DNA of 64,000 nt from Methylobacillus flagellatus_A (GTDB lineage Bacteria > Pseudomonadota > Gammaproteobacteria > Burkholderiales > Methylophilaceae): assembly GCF_031344055.1 (NCBI RefSeq), contig NZ_JADBEN010000001.1. The stretch is one strand, 5' to 3'. This document shows, piece by piece, positions 1-8,997 of this stretch; within the stretch, counting starts at the first letter, position 1; every line of letters begins with the position of its first letter. The notes beneath the pieces are model-generated. The model saw nothing but the letters and a program-made list of their open reading frames with translations. It made no database searches and was not told the origin of the DNA. Position numbers and translations under genes: made by a program.

Positions 1-1263
1 ATGGGCGTGCAGGTGGGGATACGAGATGGTGCGTGCGCCGCTTTCGCCCTTGAGGGGACGCTTCTCTTCGCGGTTGAGCAGCCACGGCTTCAGGCGGTCA
101 AGCCAGGCGAACAGCAACGGATTGATCAGGATGGAGAGAATCGCGCCGCTCAGGATCAAGTCGCGTCCGGTGTCTGACAGCAGGCCCAGCGAGCCTCCAA
201 GGGAGGCTAGGATGAATGAGAACTCGCCAATCTGCGCCAGGCTGGCAGAAATCGTCAATGCAGTGCCCAATGGATGGCGGAAGGCCAGCACGATCCCGAA
301 GGCGGCCAATGATTTCCCGATGACGATGATGAAGAGGGTAGCGAGAATGAGCCAAGGCTCGCGAAAGAGGATGGAAGGATCAAACAGCATACCGACCGAG
401 ACAAAAAACAATACGGCAAACGCATCGCGCAACGGCAGGGATTCTTCCGCGGCGCGGTGGCTGAGCTCTGATTCGCTCAGGATCATGCCCGCAAAGAACG
501 CGCCCAGCGCGAACGATACCCCGAAAATATAGGTGGCGCCCAGCGCAAACCCGAGAGCGATCGCGAGCACGGCGAGCCGGAACAGCTCGCGCGACCCGGT
601 GGCGGCAGTGCGTGCCAGCAGCCAAGGGATGATGCGGCGTCCGACCAGTAGCATCACGGCGACAAAGGCGATCACCTTCCCTATGGTCAACGCCATGGTG
701 TTGAGGAGGGCGCTGCCGTCCAGGTTGTTGCCCTCGCCGCCCAGCATGCCGCTCAACGCAGGCACCAGCACCAGGGTGAGCACCATGGCAATGTCTTCCA
801 CGATGAGCCAGCCAATCGCGATCTGCCCGCGCTTGGTTTCCAGAATGCGCCGTTCCTGCAAGGCGGTGAGCAATACGACGGTGCTGGCTGTGGACAGCGC
901 CAGGCCGAAGATCAGGCCTTCTCCCAGCGGCCAGCCGATCGCCAATGCCATTGAAAGGCCGAGCAGCGTGGCAATGGCGATCTGCACGATAGCGCCGGGA
1001 ATGGCAATCGATTTGACCGAAAGTAGGTCGCGCAGCGAAAAATGCAGGCCTACGCCGAACATGAGCAGGATAACGCCGATTTCCGATAGTTCATGGGCAA
1101 GGTTGGCGTCAGCGACAAACCCCGGGGTATGCGGGCCCACGACGACCCCTGCAATCAGGTAGCCAACAAGCGGCGGCATCTTCAGGCGGTTGGCCAGCAT
1201 GCCGAAAATAAAAGCCAGTACCAGGCCTCCAACTATGGTGGCAATGAGTGGCGTGTGCTCCAT
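1..1263 (-). CDS. KefB/YbaL-type cation:proton antiporter (partial, C-terminus beyond window)
   Basis: Inner-membrane CPA2-family antiporter. The minus-strand frame is open from an ATG at 1263 to the window edge (421 codons, no stop seen). The start reads MEHTPLIATIVGGLVLAFIF, followed by the family signatures PPLVGYLIAGVVVGPHTPGF, LLMFGVGLHFSL and IAIGWLIVEDIAMVLTLVL. These match E. coli YbaL closely by recall. Family members end in a cytoplasmic TrkA-N/RCK domain, which here would lie outside the window. Expected role is K+ or Na+/H+ exchange in pH or electrophile stress. The apparent plus-strand frames over this stretch are shadows. Confidence 0.9.
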   Translation of the reverse strand, partial: MEHTPLIATIVGGLVLAFIFGMLANRLKMPPLVGYLIAGVVVGPHTPGFVADANLAHELSEIGVILLMFGVGLHFSLRDLLSVKSIAIPGAIVQIAIATLLGLSMALAIGWPLGEGLIFGLALSTASTVVLLTALQERRILETKRGQIAIGWLIVEDIAMVLTLVLVPALSGMLGGEGNNLDGSALLNTMALTIGKVIAFVAVMLLVGRRIIPWLLARTAATGSRELFRLAVLAIALGFALGATYIFGVSFALGAFFAGMILSESELSHRAAEESLPLRDAFAVLFFVSVGMLFDPSILFREPWLILATLFIIVIGKSLAAFGIVLAFRHPLGTALTISASLAQIGEFSFILASLGGSLGLLSDTGRDLILSGAILSILINPLLFAWLDRLKPWLLNREEKRPLKGESGARTISYPHLHAH

Positions 1264-1541
1264 CCGGGGGGAAACCTTTCAAACTTGGCGAGAGATCAAA
1301 TTGCGAGCCATGCTGCCTAGCATTCCGGCATGGACAGTATGGGTATTCGAAAAATTAACTCAAGATTGTGTCAGCGCGCAACTTTTTATATGAAATTCTC
1401 ATGCGGGGATAGGGTCTTGACGCGAATCTGCAAAAAATAGTTGGTTTTTCTGACATGCTTTTAGGAGTAAGCCAGCTCTTGCATGAATAGCACGGCGATT
1501 ACACTGGTTTTCATTCTTGTAAAGTGTGCATGGAGTCTGAT

Positions 1542-2018
1542 ATGCCGACCATTGAAAAAACCATAGACGTCAAGGTTCCTGTGAATATTGCCTATAACCA
1601 GTGGACCCAGTTCGAGACCTTTCCCAACTTCATGGATAGTGTAGTCAATGTAAAACAGCTGGACGACAGGCATGTCTGGTGGCTTGCGCAGATCGGCGGG
1701 AAGGCCGTCGAATGGGAAGCCGAGATTACCGAGCAGGTGCCGGACGACCATATCGCGTGGCGCAGCGTTTCCGGCATACGCAATACTGGAGTCGTATCCT
1801 TCCAGCATGTAGATGTCCATTCCACCCGCGTGCGTCTAGAAATTGAATATGAAACCGACACCGTGGCTGAAACGGCCGCCAGCATGATGGGTGTGCTGGA
1901 GCTCAAGATTGCGGAAGACCTTGAGCGTTACCGTCAGTTGCTGGAATCACGCAAGGCGCCTGCCGGCGGCTGGCGCGGCCATATTCCCTCCGATGCGGAC
2001 AACGCGTTGCGGCATTGA
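1542..2018 (+). CDS. SRPBCC (polyketide cyclase/dehydrase-like) family protein
   Basis: A 158-residue cytoplasmic protein with the helix-grip pattern of SRPBCC/START-like ligand-binding proteins: an N-terminal strand TIEKTIDVKVPVNIAYNQW, then FETFPNFM and WWLAQIGGKAVEWEAEI. The ATG at 1542 was chosen because GGAG lies six bases upstream; a GTG at 1524 and an ATG at 1530 are in frame but have no comparable site. The ligand is unknown. Two small plus-strand genes follow almost without spacing, suggesting an operon. Confidence 0.75.
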   Translation: MPTIEKTIDVKVPVNIAYNQWTQFETFPNFMDSVVNVKQLDDRHVWWLAQIGGKAVEWEAEITEQVPDDHIAWRSVSGIRNTGVVSFQHVDVHSTRVRLEIEYETDTVAETAASMMGVLELKIAEDLERYRQLLESRKAPAGGWRGHIPSDADNALRH

Positions 2019-2035
2019 GAAAAGGGCGATCCGTG

Positions 2036-2230
2036 ATGGCATTATTTACGGTCAATGTGCGCTATAAAGGACACTCGGCTGTCGAGCCGCCGTTATGGAG
2101 CAATGACGTCGATGCGGCCGATGTGGAGGAGGCGTACCGCATCGGCAAAGCCCAGTTCGAGGCGGAGCGTCCAGACCTTGCGAATGCATCTGTCTCTATA
2201 GAGGCCGCATCAGGGTACGTGGAGAAGTGA
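2036..2230 (+). CDS. Small hypothetical protein
   Basis: A 64-residue protein beginning MALFTVNVRYKG, with an AAGGG site just upstream. It lies 17 bases after the SRPBCC gene and shares its direction, so co-transcription is likely. It is acidic and soluble, with no membrane segment. I do not recognise the family. A GTG immediately before the ATG is an alternative start. Confidence 0.5.
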   Translation: MALFTVNVRYKGHSAVEPPLWSNDVDAADVEEAYRIGKAQFEAERPDLANASVSIEAASGYVEK

Positions 2231-2240
2231 GGCAAATGAA

Positions 2241-2489
2241 ATGGAAAGCTTGATTGCCAAGCTCAAGACGCCCTCGCCCCATCATGAGGTGGAAATGGAA
2301 ATAGACGGTTTCACCATACGGCCACTAGATGAGAGCGTGAGTGCGCTTGAGGATTTTCAGCCAATAGCGGAAGAGGCGATCCGCTATGCAGGCGATGATT
2401 ATAAAGTGGTGGCTTATCCTGCGGATAATCCGGACAGCGCACGTGACGGTTACGGCAAGGTGTTTTTCAATAAGGTTAAATGCCCCTAG
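2241..2489 (+). CDS. Small hypothetical protein
   Basis: An 82-residue acidic protein (MESLIAKLKTPSPHHEVEME at the start) ten bases after the preceding small gene. The ribosome-binding site is weak (GAGG). There is no signal peptide or membrane helix and no recognised domain. Position suggests it is the last gene of the short operon headed by the SRPBCC protein. Confidence 0.45.
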   Translation: MESLIAKLKTPSPHHEVEMEIDGFTIRPLDESVSALEDFQPIAEEAIRYAGDDYKVVAYPADNPDSARDGYGKVFFNKVKCP

Positions 2490-2510
2490 GTCGAGCCCTT
2501 TTAGGCTGGC

Positions 2511-2771
2511 TCATTGCTGGCAGAGATCCAGCCATTTTTCTATATATTCATTGAGATATTCGCGGTCCCCCTCGACAATATTGCCAATGATGCCTTGCTC
2601 GACAAGCCGGTCCCGTTGTTCTTGAATGCAGGACGATAACGTATCCTTGTCGGGGTGGGCCGCGACGACAGCCTTCATGAGAATGCGGTATTCCAGGCTT
2701 TCCAGCGTGCGTTGGTTCAACTGTCTTGCCATTGCTTCAACCTGTGCTTGCAATAATGGAATTCTTTCCAT
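2511..2771 (-). CDS. Small hypothetical helical protein
   Basis: An 86-residue, largely helical, charged protein (start MERIPLLQAQVEAMARQL) preceded by GGGAAAGAA. It converges on the 2241-2489 gene. Not recognised. No catalytic motif or transmembrane segment is visible. Confidence 0.5.
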   Translation of the reverse strand: MERIPLLQAQVEAMARQLNQRTLESLEYRILMKAVVAAHPDKDTLSSCIQEQRDRLVEQGIIGNIVEGDREYLNEYIEKWLDLCQQ

Positions 2772-3124
2772 GTGCGTTCTTTCCCAAATAAATTCCCCGA
2801 TACGATCAATTTCTGTTGCTTACTGATAGTGCGGCGATATGCTTCGCTTTTGTTCATTATTGTCACAAAATAGATGGTGTCTGCCAACTGGCCGCCCGCA
2901 TACCTAGTGTGCAGTAAATTCACAAGGTGCGTTTCATAAATGCTTGTTCATCAGCGCGCTGCATCCGGCATTTTCCAGCCGGGAAGCTTTACGCAGTAGA
3001 TATTGAAAGGAGGCGGGCAGATGCACCGTGCGTTGTTATTTTTTCCTTTAGTATTCAGTCGTTTTTGAGTGCCCCAATATATGCCATGTGAGGTGGCGGC
3101 TGTGATTCTGAATCAGGCCCCTGA
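2772..3124. other. 353-bp stretch without a convincing gene
   Basis: This separates two minus-strand small genes and probably holds the promoter of the 2511-2771 gene. It contains a good AAGGAGG site (3007-3013) before a 15-codon frame at 3021-3068, too short to call a gene. No terminator or repeat was seen. Confidence 0.4.
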
Positions 3125-3391
3125 TCAGGGGTTTTGCCGGTATTTCAGGACAAATTCGTTTTCCATGAATTCGCAGGCTTCAGCGACATATTTCAGTTCC
3201 GTGGGCGAAAGCGCGGAATTGGCATGGCGCTTCCAGCAATCCTGTATCGCCGCCCGATCATTGCGTTGCTCCGCACTATCAGGGACTGCCGGCCCACCGA
3301 AAAGGTAGTAAAGCAGCGCCGCGCTGATAAAGACAACAATAAACAGCCAAAGCCAGGATTGCGACCCCCATTGCCGAGTGTGGCTGGTCAT
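3125..3391 (-). CDS. Small single-pass membrane protein, unknown function
   Basis: An 88-residue protein starting MTSHTRQWGSQSW; AAGGAG lies nine bases before this ATG, favouring it over an in-frame ATG seven codons upstream. One transmembrane helix (WLWLFIVVFISAALLYYLFG) occupies about residues 12-31, followed by a roughly 55-residue soluble part with two cysteines (QDCWKRH and EACEF). Not recognised. Confidence 0.55.
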   Translation of the reverse strand: MTSHTRQWGSQSWLWLFIVVFISAALLYYLFGGPAVPDSAEQRNDRAAIQDCWKRHANSALSPTELKYVAEACEFMENEFVLKYRQNP

Positions 3392-3599
3392 AATGCGGTT
3401 CTCCTTTTCCATCGAATAGTGAATTGCTGGTGTTTGTATTATGCATTGATTATAGTCTGCCAGGATTGTTCCAATCTTCCCTGCAAGGCTTAATTTTTCT
3501 CATGATGCGCAAAGAACCCGAGAGGCAATTCATGTGTCACACAGCTAAGCTCATCCGGCTTATTCTTAAAGAGAACCAGAATATGAAGAAGATGGCAGC

Positions 3600-5207
3600 A
3601 TGAGGGCCTCCCCGGCCAGACGGTTGAACAAGCTGGATTGGCTGCATGCTGGCATGGCCTGGTGTCAGCGAGGCATCATGCTGATACTGCTCGTGCCATT
3701 GTTCGCATGCGGCTTGCCTCAGGTGCGTGAGAGCGACAAGCCGCCTTCCATGGCGCTCCGGGTGGAGGAGGTGGCGGACACGCAGTTGGGCCAGACCATG
3801 CGGCCGCTCAAGGCCGCCCATCCGGGCGAATCCGGCATCATGCCTTTGCTGGATGCCTACAGCGCTTTTGCAGCGCGCATGCTGTTGACCCATTCCGCGC
3901 AAAAGACCCTAGATGTCCAATATTACATCTGGCGCAACGACAATACGGGCATACTGTTCCTCGAAGCATTGCGCAAAGCGGCGGAGCGTGGCGTCCGGGT
4001 AAGGCTGTTGCTGGACGATAACGGCATCAGCGGTCGTGAAATGGATGCCAGGCTGGCTGCGCTCAACAAGCATCCCAATATCGAAGTCCGCCTGTTCAAT
4101 CCTTTCCCTTTCCGTACATTCAAGCCGCTGGGCTTTCTCACGGATTTCTCGCGCCTCAACCGCCGCATGCACAACAAGTCGTTCACTGCCGACAACATGG
4201 TGACCATTATCGGCGGACGCAATGTCGGCGATGAGTATTTCGGCGCGACGGACGGCATATTGTTTGCAGACCTCGATGTCATGGCGATCGGCGCTGTAGT
4301 GGACGACACCTCTCAGGATTTCGACCGCTACTGGGCCAGCGCATCAGCCTACCCCTTGAGCGTGCTGATTCCCGCCCCGAGCGATGAGGAGTTGCAAGCA
4401 TTGAGCGCTGCGGCAGACAAGGCGGAAAAAACCGTCACTGGGCAAGGCTACCTCAAGGCATTGAAAGAAAGCCAGTTCATCCATGATTTCATCAAGGGTC
4501 AGCATGCATTCGATTGGTCCAAGGTGGAGCTGATCAGCGATAGTCCGGACAAGATTACCGGAGAGGCAAAAAAGGATGAGCTGATGGTGTTCAACCTGGC
4601 CCGCATCCTGCGCAACCCGAAAGAGAGCGTCGACCTTGTCTCTCCTTATTTCGTGCCGACCCAGACCGGGGTCGATGGGTTTTCCGCGCTCGCCAGGAAG
4701 GGCATTAATATCCGCATCCTGACCAATGCGCTCGAATCTACCGACGTGGCGGCGGTGCATGCGGGCTATGCAAAGTGGCGTAAGCCGTTGTTGCAGGCCG
4801 GCATACGGCTGTACGAAATGCGCAGCCAGGTGGCTGGAAGCGGCATGGCCAAGTATCTGGGGGCATTGGGCAGTTCAGGTTCTAGTTTGCATGCCAAGAC
4901 TTTTACCATTGACCGTTCGCGCGTATTTATCGGCTCGTTCAATTTCGACCCGCGTTCAGCGCAGCTCAATACAGAACTTGGCTTCATGATCGAAAGCCCG
5001 GGACTGGCCCAGCAGATGGAACAGGCATTCAAGGCGGATGTGCCGGAGAGCGCTTATGAAGTCCGGCTGGATGAAAATAACCGCTTGTATTGGCTGTCAT
5101 ACCAGGACGGGGTGGAGCAGCGGTACAGCGTTGACCCGGGCACCACCCTGATGCAGCGTTTTTTTGTGAGGATATTGTCGATAATGCCCATCGACTGGCT
5201 GTTGTAA
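3600..5207 (+). CDS. Phospholipase D/cardiolipin synthase superfamily lipoprotein
   Basis: Two HKD motifs (HxKxxxxD) are present, HNKSFTAD and HAKTFTID, each followed by the expected GGRN / GSFNFDPRS segment. The two-domain layout and length (535 residues) match the YmdC/ClsC group that joins or remodels phospholipids. The N-terminus has a hydrophobic stretch ending LFACG, a plausible lipobox, so an envelope lipoprotein is likely. The start is uncertain: an ATG at 3654 and one further in would give a tighter signal peptide. Function beyond phosphatidyl transfer or hydrolysis cannot be fixed from sequence. Confidence 0.85.
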   Translation: MRASPARRLNKLDWLHAGMAWCQRGIMLILLVPLFACGLPQVRESDKPPSMALRVEEVADTQLGQTMRPLKAAHPGESGIMPLLDAYSAFAARMLLTHSAQKTLDVQYYIWRNDNTGILFLEALRKAAERGVRVRLLLDDNGISGREMDARLAALNKHPNIEVRLFNPFPFRTFKPLGFLTDFSRLNRRMHNKSFTADNMVTIIGGRNVGDEYFGATDGILFADLDVMAIGAVVDDTSQDFDRYWASASAYPLSVLIPAPSDEELQALSAAADKAEKTVTGQGYLKALKESQFIHDFIKGQHAFDWSKVELISDSPDKITGEAKKDELMVFNLARILRNPKESVDLVSPYFVPTQTGVDGFSALARKGINIRILTNALESTDVAAVHAGYAKWRKPLLQAGIRLYEMRSQVAGSGMAKYLGALGSSGSSLHAKTFTIDRSRVFIGSFNFDPRSAQLNTELGFMIESPGLAQQMEQAFKADVPESAYEVRLDENNRLYWLSYQDGVEQRYSVDPGTTLMQRFFVRILSIMPIDWLL

Positions 5208-5228
5208 AAACTGTTATCAAGGGCAATA

Positions 5229-5254
5229 AAAAAGGCGGAACCCTGTCCGCCCTT
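5229..5254 (-). terminator. Rho-independent terminator of the 5273-5509 gene
   Basis: The inverted repeat GGCGGA/TCCGCC with a six-base loop is followed in the minus direction by a run of T (AAAAAA on the plus strand). Confidence 0.75.
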
Positions 5255-5272
5255 GGATAAAACTGACCTGGA

Positions 5273-5509
5273 TTAAGCCTTTTTCACCAGCGTCAGCCCG
5301 GTTCTTTTTGCCTTGAGCAATACTTCGAATACGTCGACCGCGGCAACCTTGTGCGATTTGACTACTGCGTCAAATGCGGCGATCAGTTCTGGCATGCCTT
5401 CGCTTTGACGGTTCAATTCCACTGGTTTTTTTTCCAGCGCTTCCAATTGCTCTGTCAGAGCAGAAATCTTTTGCTTCAGCTTTTCTCTTTTTGTATCAAT
5501 AGTTGCCAT
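5273..5509 (-). CDS. Small coiled-coil protein, unknown function
   Basis: A 78-residue protein. Residues 1-30 form a strong coiled coil (KREKLKQKISALTEQLEALE), followed by a helical C-terminal part ending LLKAKRTGLTLVKKA. The length and N-terminal coiled coil resemble the oligomerisation half of H-NS-type proteins, but no AT-hook-like DNA-binding motif is present, so this is only a resemblance. It has its own terminator and a long AT-rich upstream region. Confidence 0.6.
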   Translation of the reverse strand: MATIDTKREKLKQKISALTEQLEALEKKPVELNRQSEGMPELIAAFDAVVKSHKVAAVDVFEVLLKAKRTGLTLVKKA

Positions 5510-6136
5510 GAGTCAGTCCTGTTTGTGGTCATGTGGAAATAAATTCAAGATACCGCCAGTGAAGAAATGCAGCAATCATTCTTTGAAATCATCTGAATTA
5601 ATTCACTTCGATCCGGCATTATATTCAAATTAACCTTAAAAATAAAACAATGAATATATCAATACAATGAAAGAAAAATGATAAAACTCCCGCTTCTGGA
5701 AGCCAGGTTGACGATCATATCAATTCATATGTAAATCAAGGCGATCACAACATCGCCACTTATTCAGAAACAACATGGTCGAGGTCAAAAATAGAAAAAA
5801 TGGTAATCGTCAATATGTCAGGATAATATTGGTTATTGCTTGGAGCTTACTGTAACCAGGAAGTTTAATTTTTGTGAAAGCCGCCGCTTGCAGCAGGCAT
5901 GGCAGTAGCTGCTCACGCCCTTAATTTTGAATGTGGTCTATTAAATAGGCGATCAAAATTCTTCCGCTAATTGGGAAAATTACCCCTCGCTTTTGCATTG
6001 GAAACGGCCGGGATAAGATCAAATAATGGCTGTGCAAGAGCTGGGGTTTTGTCAGAGAAGATGACTGAGCATCCCAAGAATTTGCAGCCGACGCTTGCTG
6101 AGCGGCATTGTCCGATCTGCTATCTTGATAGCCGAT
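5510..6136. other. 627-bp AT-rich intergenic region
   Basis: No gene of convincing length is visible on either strand. It is clearly more AT-rich than its surroundings, particularly 5580-5760. It separates the promoter of the coiled-coil gene from the 3' end of the GGDEF-EAL gene. I found no tRNA, riboswitch or strong hairpin. Confidence 0.5.
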
Positions 6137-8320
6137 TCAAGCCCGTCTGGATAGGTAGTGATCCAAGCCGAACATGTCAGCGAACTGGATGGCAGACAAA
6201 GGGCGGGAGAAAAGATATCCCTGGCCTTCGGAGCAGCCAATTTCAAGCAAGGCCTTTTGCTGTTCCGCAGTTTCAATGCCTTCCGCAATCGTATCCAACG
6301 AAAATGCGTTCGCCATATCAATCACGGCATTGACGACGGCCTTGTCCTGTTGCGACTCCAGCATTCCCTGAACAAAAGAGCGGTCTATCTTGATACGGCT
6401 TAAGGGGTAATGTTTGAGCAGGCTGAGCGACGCGTATCCTGTCCCGAAATCGTCAAAGGCGATGCCGACGCCGACCTCCCGCAAACGGCGTATGGATTCG
6501 AGTGCCAACTCGTCATGCTCGAGCACGATATTTTCCGTGATTTCCAATTCCAGCGCCGAGGGCGGCAATCCGTGGCGCTCAAGCATAGAGATGACCGTCT
6601 TCGCAAGGTCGTCCACCCGGAACTGTGCGCCGAACAGGTTGACCCCCATGCGGAAGTCCGCCAAGCCTTGACGCCGCCATTGCGCCACTTGGGCGCAGGC
6701 TTCATCCAGCACCCAGTTGCCTACCGTTGCCGCCAGCGGTCCGTTTTCCAACGCAGGCAGGAAAGCCGCCGGTGACAGCAAGCCGCGCTCGGGGTGCCGC
6801 CAGCGGATCAGCGCTTCGGCCCCAGCCAACAATCCGTCGGACAAGCGGATCTGCGGTTGGTAGAAGAGGACGAATTCGCCATCGTGCACCGCCCGGTGCA
6901 ATTCCAGGCCGTAAAGATGGCGCGCCACCGCCTCCATCCTGAGGGCTTGGACGAATACATAGGATTGCGCCCCGCCGAGGCGCTTGGCATGGAACAAGGC
7001 CAAGTCTGCGTTGCCGATTAACTCCAGCGCCTCTTGCGCGTGTTGTGGCGCTATCGCTACGCCGCAGCTGGCCGTGATGCGAATTTCATGATGGTCGATC
7101 ACAATCGCATCGACCAGCGCCTCGATCAAGGCTTGTGCAACAGCCTGTGCTTCCGCAGGGTCCTTTAATTCGTGCAATAGCAGCGCGAACTCGTCGCCGC
7201 CGATGCGGGCTGCCAAGCCGGAGCCTGCCAGCGCATGCTCCAGCCGATGGGCGATTTCGCGGAGGATGCTGTCTCCTACCGCGTGCCCCAGCGTATCATT
7301 CACATCCTTGAATCCATCGAGGTCTAGCATCAAGACGGCGATCGGTTTTGCAGCGACCAAGGCTTGTTCCACTTCGCGATAAAAGCGGCCGCGGTTTGCC
7401 AGGCCGGTCAGCAGGTCGGTAGTGGCCAAGCGGTGCAGTTCCGCCTCCTCGCGCCTTTTTGCCGTGATGTCCTGCAGGTGCGCATTGAAAATAAGCTGGC
7501 CATGCTCTTGCCAGCAGAAGAGGGAAAGCCCCAGTTCGAATTCGCTTCCATCCTTGCGCAGGCCATGAGTGGCTTCCGGCATGGATATGCCGTCGAAGGT
7601 GCCGGTGGTTACTGCTTGTGCGACCAATTGATGGAAAATGGGGTGTTCCCGTTCCGGAATCAATTGATCGACGAGCAAGCCTTCGCCTTCATCCAGGCGA
7701 TAACCATGCAGCGCTGCGGCGGCCTGGTTCCAGGTCACAATGTTGCGATGGGCATCAAACCAGACAACTGCTGTGGGCGAGTTGCGCGCGAACTCCTCGA
7801 ACGGCTGGCGAGATTGCTCTGTCGAGATTTCCAGGCGGCGCAGCTCGAGGCGATCCACTGCCATCTTGGCAAGTTCGCGCAGGCGCTCGCAATCTTCCCC
7901 GGAAAACTCCCTGGGCTGGCCGTCGATCACACATAAGGCTCCTAGCGCATGACCGTCAGGTGAAATCAACGGGACGCCTGCATAGAAACGCAAATTGGCA
8001 GGCCCGAGGACTAAGGGATTATCGTGAAACCGCTCATCGAGATGGGAATCGGGCACGACCATCACATTGGTCTGGTTAATGGCATGGGCACAGAAGGAAA
8101 CGTCCCTTCTCATGTCCACATTCCCGACCCCGGTACTGGCCGCGAAAAACACATGGTCGCTGCCGATCATGTTGATGGCTGCCACTGGCATGTTGAACAT
8201 GCGGGCAGCGATTTGTACCACCGGTTCAAGTGCCGGAAGCGGCCGATCCAAACCTAATCCATAGGCTGCTAATGCTTGCAAGCGTTCGGTTTCATCTGGC
8301 GGAATCATGGGACATTTCAT
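6137..8320 (-). CDS. GAF-PAS-GGDEF-EAL cyclic-di-GMP signalling protein
   Basis: A 727-residue cytoplasmic protein. Order: GAF domain (about 20-165), PAS (about 170-290, with AVVWFDAHRNIVTWN), GGDEF (about 295-455, intact RIGGDEFALLL near 373) and EAL (about 470-720, intact GAEALIRWRHP near 499, ELEITEN and DDFGTGYASL). The active-site signatures for both c-di-GMP synthesis and hydrolysis are present. No RxxD inhibitory site is seen just before GGDEF. An AGGA site precedes the ATG. It probably links a small-molecule or redox signal to c-di-GMP; net activity cannot be told from sequence. Confidence 0.9.
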   Translation of the reverse strand: MKCPMIPPDETERLQALAAYGLGLDRPLPALEPVVQIAARMFNMPVAAINMIGSDHVFFAASTGVGNVDMRRDVSFCAHAINQTNVMVVPDSHLDERFHDNPLVLGPANLRFYAGVPLISPDGHALGALCVIDGQPREFSGEDCERLRELAKMAVDRLELRRLEISTEQSRQPFEEFARNSPTAVVWFDAHRNIVTWNQAAAALHGYRLDEGEGLLVDQLIPEREHPIFHQLVAQAVTTGTFDGISMPEATHGLRKDGSEFELGLSLFCWQEHGQLIFNAHLQDITAKRREEAELHRLATTDLLTGLANRGRFYREVEQALVAAKPIAVLMLDLDGFKDVNDTLGHAVGDSILREIAHRLEHALAGSGLAARIGGDEFALLLHELKDPAEAQAVAQALIEALVDAIVIDHHEIRITASCGVAIAPQHAQEALELIGNADLALFHAKRLGGAQSYVFVQALRMEAVARHLYGLELHRAVHDGEFVLFYQPQIRLSDGLLAGAEALIRWRHPERGLLSPAAFLPALENGPLAATVGNWVLDEACAQVAQWRRQGLADFRMGVNLFGAQFRVDDLAKTVISMLERHGLPPSALELEITENIVLEHDELALESIRRLREVGVGIAFDDFGTGYASLSLLKHYPLSRIKIDRSFVQGMLESQQDKAVVNAVIDMANAFSLDTIAEGIETAEQQKALLEIGCSEGQGYLFSRPLSAIQFADMFGLDHYLSRRA

Positions 8321-8595
8321 TAGAAATTCCTATTAAGCAGTATGAAAAAGCTAGCGCAGGTAACGATAATTTTAATTGTCGAACAACATCACATATACGA
8401 ATATTTTATATAGATCGTATTATGCATTGCAGGAGTTATGCAATGCCATGATTGCGGTCCATAACGTTGGTTAATATCTGTGATTTTTGATGAATGGTAC
8501 GGCAGCATGAGAGACAAGCGCTATGTCATTTATCATTAAAAAGATACTTTCAGGCATGATGGAGAAAGGTGTTGTGTAAGGCGATAGAGGACATG

Positions 8596-8850
8596 CTAGA
8601 TGTCTTGCAGCGACCGTTTCAGGTAACTCGAGTTCTCCATCTGGTCAATGGCGCGATGAAGCTCAAGAATCAATGCCACGGCTTGATCGGCAGTGAATGC
8701 GTAGTTCGGCCCCGTGATGGCATCTTCCGGCTGTTGTCCTAATTCGCTTAGGTAAGCCGGGGAAAACACGATGAGCCCATTTTCAGGGATGGGCGTGGTG
8801 GTGAACGTAATGACCGGGAATAAAGGCGCTTGGTTTTCTTGCCCCATCAT
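8596..8850 (-). CDS. Small hypothetical protein
   Basis: An 84-residue protein (start MMGQENQAPLFPVITF) preceded by AAAGGA. No signal peptide or recognised domain; the C-terminal half is helical (ADQAVALILELHRAIDQ). It lies between two signalling genes in the same direction but is well separated from both. Confidence 0.5.
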   Translation of the reverse strand: MMGQENQAPLFPVITFTTTPIPENGLIVFSPAYLSELGQQPEDAITGPNYAFTADQAVALILELHRAIDQMENSSYLKRSLQDI

Positions 8851-8997
8851 TTTTCCTTTCTGGATTCCGTTGGAAATAGTTCGAACCCGGAATGGAGGAG
8901 AGGTTCAAGTGCCCGCGAAGCCTCAATATTGCTTAAGTGGCAGCGACGAGGAAGGGTGATGGCCGCATTGCCTTCGAGGTTTCCGCAAGCGGCTGCG

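Noticed and set aside
3021..3068. 15-codon frame after a strong AAGGAGG site
   Set aside because: Too short to distinguish from chance; no downstream gene in the same direction nearby that it could control as a leader peptide.
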